A DNA stretch of 47,293 nucleotides from Opitutia bacterium (GCA_947472765.1 CANJCM010000032.1:1-47293); one strand, 5' to 3'; positions 7,160-15,690 are shown, numbered from the stretch's first letter. Made by a program: numbers and translations. The notes: generated by a model from the sequence alone, not told the origin.

Positions 7160-8182
7160 TCAGACGGGAAGCTTCAGCTTGAGCAGCTTCTGCGCGTTCG
7201 TGAGGTAAATCTTCTGCTGCACGGCCGCGCTCAACTGGAGCTGGTTCAGGGCGACGAGTTTCACCACGGACCAGCAGGTGGCCCGGTCGCCGGTCGTGCA
7301 GGGGCAGTCGGACCCGAACATGATTTTGTCCTGGTGACGCGTGACGAAGTCCTTGGCGAAGTCCGGATCGCGGAGGAGGCCGGTGTTGCCCGAGGTGGCC
7401 GAGAGATCGCTGTAGAGGTTCGGGTAGCGCGCGAGCCACTGGTCGGTGAGGCCGCCCGGGGTGACGCGGCCGCGCGGGTAGGTCGCGGTCTTGGAACTGT
7501 AGTTCTTGTCGATCGCGCCCCACCAGTCGATCGCGTGGCCGATGAACTTCACCGTCGGATACTTTTCGATGTGCTTGTAGAAGTCGCCGTAGACGGCGTC
7601 CGGATACTGGGCTTCCTGGAAGTGGAAGAGGATCGGAACGTCGAACTCCTTCGCGAGATCGAGCAGCCGGGTGGTGTAGGGGATGTTGCCCTCGTAGCGA
7701 TGCTCGCCGATGCCGCGGGCGCCATTCTTCAGCGCCTTCTCGACCACCGCACCGCGGTCGCCGCCGACCTGTTGCGCGCTGGCGAAGCGGACATAGCGGT
7801 CGGGATTCGCCTTCATGAACTCGTACTCAAAGTCGTTGCCGCCGAGAATCACGGAGCCGATGGCGTTGATCGCCTTCTGGTGCGCGATGAACTGCGCCTC
7901 GGTCCGCGCCGCGCTGCCGCCCTTCTTGGTGGTCGGCGGCATCCGGCCGCGCATGGCGTCCGGCGTCTGGTGCATGTGGATGTCGAACAGCGGATGGGTC
8001 GGGCCGCCGGCCGCGGGAGCGACATCGGTCGGCGCATCCGGCGCCGGGCCTTTTGCCGGAGGAGTCTGAGCCCGGGTGATGGTCGGGAGGCTGACCGCCA
8101 TCGCGGCGAGCGAGGCGGTGGTGAGGAAGTCGCGACGCGAAATCGCGCGGCCGTGGGAGCAGCTGGAGTTGCAGATGTGCAT
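7160..8182 (-). CDS. Tat-exported amidohydrolase (amidohydrolase-2 family)
   Basis: 340 residues from the ATG at 8182 (an upstream TTG at 8203 is less likely). N-terminus carries a twin-arginine signal, ISRRDFLTTASLAAMAV, so the protein is probably exported folded. The rest is a TIM-barrel metal-dependent hydrolase: HPLFDIHMHQ (strand 1, HxH), ILFHFQ, KFIGHAIDWW, and IMFGSDCP near residue 290 (strand 8 Asp). Members hydrolyse or decarboxylate cyclic or aromatic acids or lactones; the substrate cannot be read from sequence. A strong terminator follows. Confidence 0.87.
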   Translation of the reverse strand: MHICNSSCSHGRAISRRDFLTTASLAAMAVSLPTITRAQTPPAKGPAPDAPTDVAPAAGGPTHPLFDIHMHQTPDAMRGRMPPTTKKGGSAARTEAQFIAHQKAINAIGSVILGGNDFEYEFMKANPDRYVRFASAQQVGGDRGAVVEKALKNGARGIGEHRYEGNIPYTTRLLDLAKEFDVPILFHFQEAQYPDAVYGDFYKHIEKYPTVKFIGHAIDWWGAIDKNYSSKTATYPRGRVTPGGLTDQWLARYPNLYSDLSATSGNTGLLRDPDFAKDFVTRHQDKIMFGSDCPCTTGDRATCWSVVKLVALNQLQLSAAVQQKIYLTNAQKLLKLKLPV

Positions 8183-8220
8183 GGGGAGGGTGTTGAGGTG
8201 CAAGAGTGCCGATTAAAACA

Positions 8221-8293
8221 AGCTGTCATCCTGAGCGCAGCGAAGGATCCAGCGGATTGCCCGGTGGATTCTTCGCTGTGCTCAGAGCGACAG
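8221..8293. repeat. inverted pair of the GTCATCCTGAGCGCAGCG repeat
   Basis: Left arm tgtcatcctgagcgcagcg followed by aaggatcc (8224-8250), right arm ggattcttcgctgtgctcag (8266-8285) followed by agcgaca. Same family as 3960-4068. Lies in the 5' gap of the Tat amidohydrolase gene. Confidence 0.8.
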
Positions 8294-8452
8294 GAAGCAC
8301 TCCAATTGTTCCGACGTACGGCAGGCGGGAAGGATGCGACCTCAGGCGAGTTTCGCGTCGAGGGAGACTTTGGCGTTGAGGCTCTCGGAGGTGAAGCTGC
8401 ATGGGGTGGATTTGAGCACGCTACTCGGGGCGGTGTAACAGCATGAGGCCAT

Positions 8453-8516
8453 CGGGCGCTCGCGAGGTGCGCCCCTACAAGGGTGCTCATCGTAGGGGCG
8501 TGGCCCGACCACGCCC
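8453..8516. repeat. GTAG-A repeat pair (tetranucleotides facing inward)
   Basis: Minus-oriented copy 8453-8478 ends GCCCCTAC. Plus-oriented copy 8492-8516 is GTAG then GGGCGTGG-CCCGA-CCACGCCC, a perfect 8-bp stem. The two face each other across 13 bp. Confidence 0.82.
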
Positions 8517-8521
8517 GCTTT

Positions 8522-8557
8522 CGGAACGAGAAAGATTACGAGAACGAGAACGAGGGA
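8522..8557. repeat. degenerate GAGAAC hexamer repeat
   Basis: The purine-rich tract ggaacgagaaagattacg followed by agaacgagaacgaggg is a degenerate tandem of a 6-bp unit. A pyrimidine-rich counterpart (cttccttcttcgttcttaat) occurs at 13557-13576 on the other strand. Confidence 0.55.
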
Positions 8558-8583
8558 GCTGGGCCGAAGGCAGGGCAGATCGA

Positions 8584-8654
8584 TGGAGGGCGGATGCCCT
8601 CATCCGCCGATCCTGAACGTTTTTCCTTCGGCCGGTGGGGGCACCGGCCCTCCA
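8584..8654. repeat. GGAG-REP pair (tetranucleotides facing outward)
   Basis: Plus copy 8584-8608: T-GGAG, stem GGCGGATG / CATCCGCC, loop CCCT. Minus copy 8630-8654: stem GGCCGGTG / CACCGGCC, loop GGGG, then CTCCA. The two copies use different but internally complementary stems. It lies directly upstream of the luciferase-like gene, whose reading frame stays open back to the ATG in this repeat. Confidence 0.88.
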
Positions 8655-8747
8655 TTCCGGTCTGCACACCGGCCGTCCAGCGAAAGTGTGGAACGACTGA
8701 CTGCGACCCGACTGGCAAATTGCCCGGCCTGCCGCCAACGTGCGCGC

Positions 8748-9755
8748 ATGGTTCCGTTTTCCGTCCTCGATCTCGCGCCGATTGTGCAGGGCGGCACCGC
8801 CGGCGACGCGTTGCAGCGGGCGCGCTCGCTTGCTCAACACGCCGAGCGTCTGGGTTACCTGCGCTACTGGCTGGCGGAGCATCACAACATGCCGGGCATC
8901 GCGAGCGCGGCGACGCCCGTCGTCATCGGCCACGTTGCGGCCGGGACCTCCACGATTCGCGTCGGCTCCGGCGGCATCATGCTGCCGAACCATGCGCCGC
9001 TGATCGTCGCGGAACAGTTTGGCACGCTCGAGGCACTGTTTCCCGGACGCATCGATCTCGGGCTCGGCCGCGCGCCCGGGACGGATCCGCAGACGGCCCG
9101 GGCGCTGCGCCGCGGGCTGGGTGACTCGGCCGATTCGTTTCCACAGGATGTCGTCGAACTGCAGTCTTACTTCCGGCCCGCGGCCCCGGATCAAGCGGTG
9201 CGGGCGGTTCCCGGTGCAGGGCAGGCGGTGCCGATCTGGCTGCTCGGCTCCAGTCTCTTCAGTGCGCAACTGGCGGCCGTGCTCGGCCTGCCCTTCGCCT
9301 TCGCCTCGCATTTCGCGCCCGACTATCTCGACCAGGCGCTGGAGATTTACCGCAGCGAATTTCGTCCTTCGGCCCAGCTCGCCCAACCCTACGCGATGGC
9401 GGCCATCGGGGTCTATGCGGCGGCGACCGACGCCGAGGCCGCGCGGTTGTTCACATCTCAGAAACTGAATTTTCTCAACCTGCGCCGCGGCCGGCCCGGA
9501 CCGCTGCCACCGCCGGTCGAATCGATGGACGGACGCTGGTCCGCTGCGGAGGAGGCGATGGTCAATCATGCGTTTCGCGAGTCGATCGCGGGTTCGCCGG
9601 ACACGGTGCGCGCCGGGCTTGCGGCCTTCCTCGCGCGAACCCAGGTCGATGAGCTGATGATCACGGCGGCGATTTTCGATCAGGGCGCGCGGGTGCGGTC
9701 GTTCGAGATCGTGGCGGGCCTGCGGCACGAATTGGAAGCCGGTGTCGCCCGATGA
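8748..9755 (+). CDS. LLM-class flavin-dependent oxidoreductase (luciferase-like)
   Basis: 335 residues. [58 protein letters not shown] and [15 protein letters not shown] are the blocks of the group-1 luciferase-like monooxygenases (E. coli YhbW type), which form a TIM barrel and use reduced FMN supplied by a separate reductase. Cytosolic; substrate unknown. The ATG at 8748 fits the family N-terminus. The open frame reaches back to 8583 through a GGAG-REP, giving a repeat-encoded extension (MEGGCPHPP...) that is probably not translated. Its TGA overlaps the ATG of the next small gene. Confidence 0.92.
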   Translation: MVPFSVLDLAPIVQGGTAGDALQRARSLAQHAERLGYLRYWLAEHHNMPGIASAATPVVIGHVAAGTSTIRVGSGGIMLPNHAPLIVAEQFGTLEALFPGRIDLGLGRAPGTDPQTARALRRGLGDSADSFPQDVVELQSYFRPAAPDQAVRAVPGAGQAVPIWLLGSSLFSAQLAAVLGLPFAFASHFAPDYLDQALEIYRSEFRPSAQLAQPYAMAAIGVYAAATDAEAARLFTSQKLNFLNLRRGRPGPLPPPVESMDGRWSAAEEAMVNHAFRESIAGSPDTVRAGLAAFLARTQVDELMITAAIFDQGARVRSFEIVAGLRHELEAGVAR

Positions 9756-9916
9756 AGAAGCCCGATCGCGACACGCGCGAGCGCATGTGCACCCGGAAAC
9801 GGCGCTACCGTTCCCAGGGCGACGCGCTCGATGCCGCGCGGCTGGTCGGCGTGGAAAGCCAGCGCCAGGCGTACCTGTGTCCGCTCTGCCGGCACTGGCA
9901 CCTGTCGTCACGCTAG
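9752..9916 (+). CDS. small zinc-ribbon-like protein, 54 residues
   Basis: Starts at ATG 9752, overlapping the previous TGA as ATGA, which implies translational coupling. Sequence begins [20 protein letters not shown] and ends [15 protein letters not shown]. The C-terminal CPLC plus HWH, with an earlier Cys at position 13, looks like a small metal-binding knuckle. Codon third positions are strongly GC as in neighbours. Short basic proteins ending in a CxxCxxWHL-type motif occur as uncharacterised singletons; a nucleic-acid-binding role is conceivable but unproven. Confidence 0.72.
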   Translation: MKKPDRDTRERMCTRKRRYRSQGDALDAARLVGVESQRQAYLCPLCRHWHLSSR

Positions 9917-9951
9917 CGCAGGCGAATGGGAAGTGTCGTCGGGAAGAAGTT

Positions 9952-10017
9952 GGGCGTGCACGAGGCCCGCCCCTACGAAAGGCGGGTGGTCGTGTAGGGG
10001 CGTGGCTCGTCCACGCC
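9952..10017. repeat. GTAG-A repeat pair (tetranucleotides facing inward)
   Basis: Minus copy 9952-9976 ends GCCCCTAC; plus copy 9994-10017 is GTAG then GGGCGTGG, loop ctcg, TCCACGCC. Same layout as at 8453, 11226 and 13439. Confidence 0.82.
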
Positions 10018-10146
10018 TTCCTCTTGCGCGGGCATTTAACGATCCAATTCCCGCCAGCGCCCGCCGATCTTTCCGCTTGTTCCTCCGGTACCGGCCGGAT
10101 TCGGTTGCGCGGAACGATGCACTCTCGCGCGCCCGGCTGATTCGCC

Positions 10147-11217
10147 ATGGAAGAACGCGAATTTCGCGCTCACTGCGCAACCCTCGGCGTGGAGCCGAAC
10201 ATCACCGCTGCCGCGCTGCGGCAGTTCTATCTGCAGAAATCCTTCGCGCTGATTCGCAGTGGCGCTTCGGCCGAAGAGAAGGAGCGCTGGCGGGTCGCCC
10301 ACGTGGCGCTGACCAAGCACTTTGACGACCTGGCTGCCGCCGGGCAGGCCGCCGCGCGGGCGGCCACCGAAGCCGAAACTCCCGCCGAAGTCGCCGCCGC
10401 GTTGAAACTGCTGCCGGAGGAAATTGAGGAAAGGCCCTTCGTCCTCGCGGCCTTCGACAACACCTGGGTCAACGTGATCGTGCCGCCCGTCGTCGCCGGC
10501 CTCGGAATTCTGGTGATGAAGAGTCCCTTCAGTTTTTTCCTGATGGGGTTCAATATTTGGGTCCACGAGTTCGGTCATGCGACGGTCGCCTGGCTCACGG
10601 GTCATCATGCGCTCCCGCTGCCCATTGGCTGGACCAGCTACAGCCCCGACCGCTCGAACTTCGTCTACTTCGGCATCCTCGGCCTGCTCACGATTCTTTT
10701 CCTTGCGGGCATCAAGGAACGGAAACCGGCCGCCCTGTTCATCGCGATCGGGGTCGCGGTCATCCAGTATTACATGACATGGAAACTGCCGGAAAAGACG
10801 GTGGACCTGTGGCTCGCGTTCAGCGGGGTCGGCGGCGAGTTCTATCTCAGCGCGGCGATGATGGGGATGTTCTACGTCGAGCTGCCGGAGAAATTCCGCT
10901 GGGGACTCTGCCGGTATTTTTTCCTCTTCATTGGGGCGGGATCTTTTTGCCGGACTTTCCTGCTGTGGCGGGAGATTCACCGCGGGGAGGCGGACATTCC
11001 GATGGGCTCGATGGTCAACGGGGAGGACGATGCCGGCGGCGACATGAACATCCTGCACGACGACTACGGGTGGACGCTCCGCGGGATTTCCCACACCTAC
11101 AATAATCTCGGGACCGCCTGCCTGATCGCGCTGGGGGTGGTGTACCTCGTGTTCGCGCTGCGGCTCAACCGGCTGCCGGCGTGGGTCGCCTGGCGCTGGC
11201 TGAAGGAGCCGGAGTAA
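10147..11217 (+). CDS. multi-pass membrane protein with an HEFGH metalloprotease-like motif
   Basis: 356 residues. An N-terminal cytosolic segment (~1-110) is helical, and its start, GVEPNITAAALRQFYLQKSF followed by ALIRSG, recalls a degenerate J-domain without a clear HPD. From ~115 there are about six hydrophobic helices. The segment NIWVHEFGHATVAWLTGH (~138-155) contains HExxH, the zinc motif of M50 site-2 proteases, inside a hydrophobic stretch. A second ligand (M50 uses an Asp in a later NxxPxxxLDG) is not obvious; candidates lie in MNILHDDYGW (~300). It may be an intramembrane metalloprotease or a relic. No partner gene is adjacent. Confidence 0.7.
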   Translation: MEEREFRAHCATLGVEPNITAAALRQFYLQKSFALIRSGASAEEKERWRVAHVALTKHFDDLAAAGQAAARAATEAETPAEVAAALKLLPEEIEERPFVLAAFDNTWVNVIVPPVVAGLGILVMKSPFSFFLMGFNIWVHEFGHATVAWLTGHHALPLPIGWTSYSPDRSNFVYFGILGLLTILFLAGIKERKPAALFIAIGVAVIQYYMTWKLPEKTVDLWLAFSGVGGEFYLSAAMMGMFYVELPEKFRWGLCRYFFLFIGAGSFCRTFLLWREIHRGEADIPMGSMVNGEDDAGGDMNILHDDYGWTLRGISHTYNNLGTACLIALGVVYLVFALRLNRLPAWVAWRWLKEPE

Positions 11218-11225
11218 GGAGAAAC

Positions 11226-11299
11226 GGGCGCGCACGAGGCGCGCCCCGACGAGGGCAGGACGTTCGAAATGCCTCGTAGGGGCGTGGCTCGTCCACGCC
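11226..11299. repeat. GTAG-A repeat pair (tetranucleotides facing inward)
   Basis: Minus copy 11226-11250 (gggcgcgcacgaggcgcgcc then ccgac; tetranucleotide mutated). Plus copy 11276-11299: GTAG, GGGCGTGG, loop ctcg, TCCACGCC. Confidence 0.78.
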
Positions 11300-11308
11300 T
11301 CATCCGGA

Positions 11309-11384
11309 GTGGCACGGGTCTCCGACCCGTGAAGAGCAAACGAAGATCCCTTCCGCTTGCCACGGGTCGGGAGACCCGTGCCAC
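11309..11384. repeat. GTGG-B repeat pair (tetranucleotides facing outward)
   Basis: Plus copy 11309-11331: GTGG then CACGGGTC-TCC-GACCCGTG. Minus copy 11361-11384: CACGGGTC-GGGA-GACCCGTG then CCAC. Perfect 8-bp stems, each with GTGG immediately 5' on its own strand. Sits between the membrane-protein gene and the HAD gene, beside a GTAG-A pair. Confidence 0.82.
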
Positions 11385-11438
11385 GGCTGTTCGGCGGGGA
11401 TTGCCGAACCGCTGCGAGAGCGGTCAGCTTGCTGCTTC

Positions 11439-12143
11439 ATGCAACCGCGCTCCCTCGTCGTCGGCTTCGATGCGGACGACACCCTCTGGCACAACGAGTC
11501 CATTTTCGAAAAGGTCCATGAGCGCTACCGCGCGCTGCTCGCGCATTATCACGACGCGGCGACCGTGGATCGGACGCTCTTCGCGACCGAGATGCGGAAC
11601 CTCGAGCTCTACGGCTATGGCGTGAAGGGATTCACGCTGTCCGCGATCGAGACGGCCATCGCACTCACGGCGGGGAGGATTCGCGCCGAGGAGATCCAGC
11701 AGTTGATCGATCTCGGTCGCGAGATGCTCGCCCATCCCGTGGATCTGCTCGAAGGCGTGTCCGACGTACTCGCCGAGGTTTCACGCGAGCATCGCGTGCT
11801 GCTGATCACGAAAGGCGATCTGCGCGATCAGGAGCGCAAGCTCACCAAGTCCGGCCTGCTCGCCCATTTTCAGCACGTGGAGATCGTGTCCGAGAAGGAC
11901 GAGGGCTCGTACGCGAATATCCTGCGGCGCCACGGCATCGACCCGGCGCGCTTCCTGATGGTGGGCAACTCGATCAAGTCGGACATCCTGCCGGTGCTCG
12001 CCCTCGGGGGCTGCGGCGCGCATGTCCCGTATCATCTCACGTGGGCTGCGGAGCGCGTCGAAGCCGTGCCGGATGCTCCGGGACGGTTCTTCCAACTCGG
12101 TTCGATCCGGGAGCTGGGAGCGTTGATCGAAAAGATCGCTTAG
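11439..12143 (+). CDS. HAD-superfamily hydrolase
   Basis: 234 residues. Motif I FDADDTLW (residues 9-16; the two Asp are nucleophile and acid/base), motif II ITKG (~124), motif III Lys in VSEKDEGSY (~150), motif IV GNSIKSDILP (~172). A helical cap lies between motifs I and II (~20-100). This arrangement is that of cytosolic small-molecule phosphatases of the haloacid dehalogenase superfamily; substrate cannot be assigned. Preceded by a dense repeat cluster and followed by a gap with a MITE-C element. Confidence 0.88.
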   Translation: MQPRSLVVGFDADDTLWHNESIFEKVHERYRALLAHYHDAATVDRTLFATEMRNLELYGYGVKGFTLSAIETAIALTAGRIRAEEIQQLIDLGREMLAHPVDLLEGVSDVLAEVSREHRVLLITKGDLRDQERKLTKSGLLAHFQHVEIVSEKDEGSYANILRRHGIDPARFLMVGNSIKSDILPVLALGGCGAHVPYHLTWAAERVEAVPDAPGRFFQLGSIRELGALIEKIA

Positions 12144-12210
12144 CCTCCAGTCGCCGGATCCCGTGATCGGGCCGAATCAACTCGGCCCGTCCGGCAGACC
12201 TCCAGTCGTC

Positions 12211-12286
12211 TTTGTCATCCATCAGATGACAACCGGGCAGGATTCCAGAGCGAGACGCGGCAAGTTTGTCATTTGTTAGATGACAA
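12211..12286. repeat. two solo TTGTCAT palindromes
   Basis: TTGTCATC-CATCA-GATGACAA (12212-12232) and TTGTCATTTGTTAGATGACAA (12266-12286). They resemble the tips of the MITE-C element that starts 33 bp further on. Confidence 0.75.
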
Positions 12287-12318
12287 CGGGCGCGGGTGGG
12301 CCGGCAGTGGGGCGTGAG

Positions 12319-12471
12319 TTCGTCATCTATCACTTGGATTCCGAAGTTGCCTTCGTAGCCCGCTGCGTGAGCAGCGGGACGGCTTGGGGCGAAACGATCA
12401 AGGAGTCCCTGTCCTCACGGACAGGGCCACGCCAATCCGTTAAACTTCGGAATCCAGGTAGAGATGACAAA
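12319..12471 (+). mobile_element. MITE-C copy 2, 153-bp element with terminal inverted repeats
   Basis: Core 12335-12456 with the same 14-bp terminal inverted repeats as copy 1 (TGGATTCCGAAGTT / AACTTCGGAATCCA), plus outer tips ttcgtcatctatcact and ggtagagatgacaa. Contains GTAG then CCCGCTGC-GTGA-GCAGCGGG, and CCCTGTCC-TCAC-GGACAGGG then CCAC. Internal sequence is nearly identical to copy 1, implying recent spread. It fills most of the gap between the HAD gene and the convergent amidinohydrolase gene. Confidence 0.8.
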
Positions 12472-12503
12472 GAAGCATCGCTCTGGGGCGCGGCGGACGC
12501 TGG

Positions 12504-13280
12504 CTAACGGGCCCAGAGCACGCTCAGGCAGGTCAGCCCGGCTTCGGCTTTCTGCAGTTCGGAGATGTCGACCGGACGCACGTCGAGGCCACGCATCGTG
12601 AGCACTTCGGCGGTGCGCGGCGCTGACGCCGCCACCAGCACGCGTCGATTGATCGGCAGCGTGTTCGCGCCGAAGGGTTCGTCGGGTGGAACGGAAATGA
12701 CTTCGAAGCCGGCGAACGCGCTCGCGTCGATCCACGCGGGGTTCGCGATCAGCAGTCCCGCAGCCGGTGCGGTCACCGCCGTCTTGAGATGCAGGCTGCC
12801 GCGCACCGCGACCTCCCGGACCTCATAGCCGTGCGGGGCGATCTGTCGACGAAGCTGCTCGATGCCTTCGCCGTTCGTGCGCGTGGATCGACCGACAAAG
12901 ACCGTCCGCCCGATCGCGAGGACATCGCCGCCCTCGAGGGTGCCGGGTGCCGCGATCTCGCTCACGATTCGGATCCGCTCCACCGCGCTCCGGATGAGGT
13001 CGACCTCCGCGCGCCGGCTCGCGACTCCGGGACGGCAGAGCACCGCGCACTCGTCGAGTAATACGACCGCGTCCTCGACGAAAACCGCATCCGGTAATTT
13101 CGGCGCCTCCGGCAACACCGTCACCGAAACGCCTGCGTCACGCAGGGCCTGACCGTAAGCGTCGTGCTGGGCTCGCGCGCGCTCGAAGTCGAAGGCGGTC
13201 CGTGGCAGGTGCAGCAGTTCGCAACGCTCGAGCGAACGGCTGGGCGGACGAATCAGGGCGTGGAGGAGGCGCGAGGACAC
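12504..13280 (-). CDS. dimethylarginine dimethylaminohydrolase-type amidinohydrolase
   Basis: 258 residues from a GTG at 13280 (SSRLLHALIRPPSRSL matches the family N-terminus; an upstream ATG-like frame to 13328 adds 16 atypical residues). FVEDAVVLLDE (~65), LEGGDVL (~115), SLHLKTA (~165, catalytic His) and the penultimate GLTCLSVLWAR (Cys nucleophile) are the hallmark blocks of the guanidino-modifying superfamily (DDAH, arginine deiminase-like). Expected reaction: hydrolysis of methylated arginine to citrulline, or of a related guanidine. Cytosolic. Confidence 0.88.
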   Translation of the reverse strand: MSSRLLHALIRPPSRSLERCELLHLPRTAFDFERARAQHDAYGQALRDAGVSVTVLPEAPKLPDAVFVEDAVVLLDECAVLCRPGVASRRAEVDLIRSAVERIRIVSEIAAPGTLEGGDVLAIGRTVFVGRSTRTNGEGIEQLRRQIAPHGYEVREVAVRGSLHLKTAVTAPAAGLLIANPAWIDASAFAGFEVISVPPDEPFGANTLPINRRVLVAASAPRTAEVLTMRGLDVRPVDISELQKAEAGLTCLSVLWAR

Positions 13281-13438
13281 GGCAACGACCGCGACACCGT
13301 GATCGATTCCCGCGACGGCGCCAACCAATCCGCGGGGCGATGGAGGCCACGTGCGAGTTCCGATTTCCTGGTTTCAGGCTCAACCGGGGTACGCGCACGA
13401 GATTCAGCCTGTCGCGGGCCCCGTCGAGATCGCCCTGT

Positions 13439-13514
13439 GGGGTGTGGCCCGGAGGGCACGCCCCTACAAAGCGCGGCGTCCCGTCAGAGTGTAGGGGCGA
13501 GGCTCGTCCACGCC
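13439..13514. repeat. GTAG-A repeat pair (tetranucleotides facing inward)
   Basis: Minus copy 13439-13467 ends GCCCCTAC; plus copy 13491-13514 is GTAG, GGGCGAGG, loop ctcg, TCCACGCC, one stem base changed. The rest of the gap 13281-13591 holds no gene; 13540-13590 is pyrimidine-rich. Confidence 0.78.
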
Positions 13515-13591
13515 CGGATGGCCGTTCAGCAACCGATCCCACTTCGGCCGGTTTCTTCCTTCTTCGTTCTTAATTCTTCCTTCGTATTCCC

Positions 13592-15388
13592 TCACTGATA
13601 CCCCGCCGCCTGCAGTCGGAACAGCCGCTCGTATCTTCCGCCGGCCGCGAGCAACTCGGCGTGCGTGCCTTGTTCGACGATCTGGCCGTGTTCGAGCACG
13701 AGGATTCTTCCGGCCATCCGCACGGTGGGAAAGCGATGCGAGATCAGGATCGACGTCCTTCCCTGGGCGAGCGCGCGGAAGCGCTCGAAGACCGCATGCT
13801 CCGCCGCGGCGTCGAGCGCGGCCGTCGGTTCGTCGAGGACGAGGATGTCGGCCTCCTCGCGCATGAAGGCGCGGGCCAGCGCGACCTTCTGCCACTGGCC
13901 ACCGGACAATTCCGCGCCCTGGTGAAACCACCGGCCGAGCGGCGTCTCGAGTCCCTGCGCCAGCGACGCCACGAGCTCGCGTGCCCCGCCGCGTTCGATC
14001 GCCCGTCCCAGCCGCGGTTCATCGGCGAGGTGCTCCACGCTGCCGAAGCCGACATTCTCGCGGAGCGCGAACTGGTACTGGTTGAAGTCCTGGAAGATCA
14101 CGCCGAGCCGGCGCCGCAAGTTGTCGGCGTCCCAGCTCCGGAGGTCGCGGCCGTCGAGCAGGACTCTTCCTTCCGTGGGTTCGTACAGTCGCGTGAGCAG
14201 CTTGATGAAAGTGGTCTTGCCGGCGCCGTTCTCGCCGACGAGCGCGAGGCTTTCGCCCTCGGGGATGAACACGGACACGTCGCGCAGCGCCCAGGCGGAG
14301 CTGTCGGTGTAACGGAATCCCACGTGCTCGAAGCGGATTCCCCGCTCGGGCAACGCGAGCGCGGCCTCGGCGGGGACCGGCGCCGGCGCGGACTTGAGGC
14401 CGAGGAATTCGAACAAATTGGACATGTATAAGTTGTCTTCGTACATGCCGCCGACCGCGCCGAGGATGGCCTGAAACGCGCTCTGTCCCTGCCGGAAGGC
14501 CAGCAGGTAGAGGGTCATGTCGCCGAGCGTCAGCCGGCCCGTCGCCGCGGCCAGCGCGATGGCCGCGTAGCAGGCGTAGAACGCACCGGTTGAAATCAGC
14601 GAGAGCGCAAACGTCCAGCCGGCCCGGCGGGTCGCGAGGGCGCGATCCTCGCGGTAGAAGGTTTCCGCGAGCTGCCGGTAGCGCCCGAGCAGCACGGGCC
14701 CGAGCCCGAAGAGCTTCACTTCCTTCGCGTGCTCGTCGTTGCCGAGAACATACTCGAGGTAATTGAGCCGCCGCGATTCCGGCGAACGCCAGTTGCGCAG
14801 CCGGAAGGCGGTGTTCGAGAAGCGCGCCTCCGCGATGAACGCGGGGATCGCGGCGACCAGCAGTCCGGCCACCGCCCACGGGCTGAAGCGGATCAGCAAG
14901 GCAGCGTAGCCCGCGAGCGTCAGCGCGCTCCGGACGATCTGGAAGTTCTCCTGCACGAGCGAGAGCGGCCGGGACGAGGCCTCGCGGCGCGCCCGCGTGA
15001 GCTGATCGTAGAACCGCGGATCCTCGAAGTGGCGCAGTTCGAGCGTCAGCGCCTTCTCCATAATCTGGACGTTGATGTCGATGGCCAGGCGCGACCCGAT
15101 CAACTGGCGGAGCAGCGTCAACAGCCGCTCGACCAGTCCGAGTCCTGCGACGAGCGCGAGTTCCACGAGGACCCAGAAAAGGACGTCGTCGAGGGCGGCG
15201 GTCCGCGCCGCGCCGGTGGCCCCATGGGCCGCGACGACACCATCGACGATCAGCTTGCCGACCCACGCGATGCCGACCGGCAGCGCCGCCGCGAGCACGG
15301 TGAGCAGGCCGACGCCCACCAGACGGCGCGGCGACGACTGCCAGACGAGCCGCAGCGTGCGCGGCGTGTGGGAGAAGCTGCCTAGCAC
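13592..15388 (-). CDS. ABC transporter, fused permease and ATPase (exporter type)
   Basis: About 598 residues from a GTG at 15388. The ~97 codons open upstream are rich in Arg/Pro, run through a GGAG-REP and look non-coding. An N-terminal ABC membrane region (~15-320, about six helices; VGLLTVLAAALPVGIAWVGK is TM1) precedes an ATPase domain: Walker A GENGAGKTTFIKL, Q-loop FQDFNQYQF, signature LSGGQWQKVALARA, Walker B ILVLDEPTAALD, H-loop ISHRF. This is a half-transporter working as a homodimer in the inner membrane. The DFNQYQ Q-loop and LSGGQWQ signature resemble peptide/lipid exporters of the MsbA/McjD kind. Substrate unknown. Confidence 0.88.
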   Translation of the reverse strand: MLGSFSHTPRTLRLVWQSSPRRLVGVGLLTVLAAALPVGIAWVGKLIVDGVVAAHGATGAARTAALDDVLFWVLVELALVAGLGLVERLLTLLRQLIGSRLAIDINVQIMEKALTLELRHFEDPRFYDQLTRARREASSRPLSLVQENFQIVRSALTLAGYAALLIRFSPWAVAGLLVAAIPAFIAEARFSNTAFRLRNWRSPESRRLNYLEYVLGNDEHAKEVKLFGLGPVLLGRYRQLAETFYREDRALATRRAGWTFALSLISTGAFYACYAAIALAAATGRLTLGDMTLYLLAFRQGQSAFQAILGAVGGMYEDNLYMSNLFEFLGLKSAPAPVPAEAALALPERGIRFEHVGFRYTDSSAWALRDVSVFIPEGESLALVGENGAGKTTFIKLLTRLYEPTEGRVLLDGRDLRSWDADNLRRRLGVIFQDFNQYQFALRENVGFGSVEHLADEPRLGRAIERGGARELVASLAQGLETPLGRWFHQGAELSGGQWQKVALARAFMREEADILVLDEPTAALDAAAEHAVFERFRALAQGRTSILISHRFPTVRMAGRILVLEHGQIVEQGTHAELLAAGGRYERLFRLQAAGYQ

Positions 15389-15603
15389 GCGGTTCCACCA
15401 AGGTGGCAGGGTGGTGGCCGGAGTCGGGAAGAGGGGAGGATGCGACAAGTAGGGAAACCCGCCGCGAGCGCGGGCGGCAGCACGCAAGCGGGGGCGGGGG
15501 AAGTGGTCAAAGACTTCACAGCGATCCCTCGACCCGGCTTTCGAGCCGCGCCGCACGCGGAGCTTCCCTGTGCCGAAGGCGAAGGCGCGAGAGCGTCTTG
15601 CCC

Positions 15604-15678
15604 TGGAGGGCCGGTGTCCCCACGGGCCGAAGACCGAACGGTGCGCCGTATTAGGCGGGTGAGGGCACCCGCCCTCCA
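15604..15678. repeat. GGAG-REP pair (tetranucleotides facing outward)
   Basis: Plus copy 15604-15628: T-GGAG, GGCCGGTG-TCCC-CACGGGCC, one mismatch in the stem. Minus copy 15654-15678: GGCGGGTG-AGGG-CACCCGCC then CTCCA. The gap 15389-15690 has no other feature. Confidence 0.87.
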
Positions 15679-15690
15679 TCGGGAAGAGGC

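Noticed and set aside
15389-15679. 97-residue N-terminal extension of the ABC exporter
   Set aside because: It includes a REP and is Arg/Pro-rich without transporter motifs; TM1 begins soon after the GTG at 15388.
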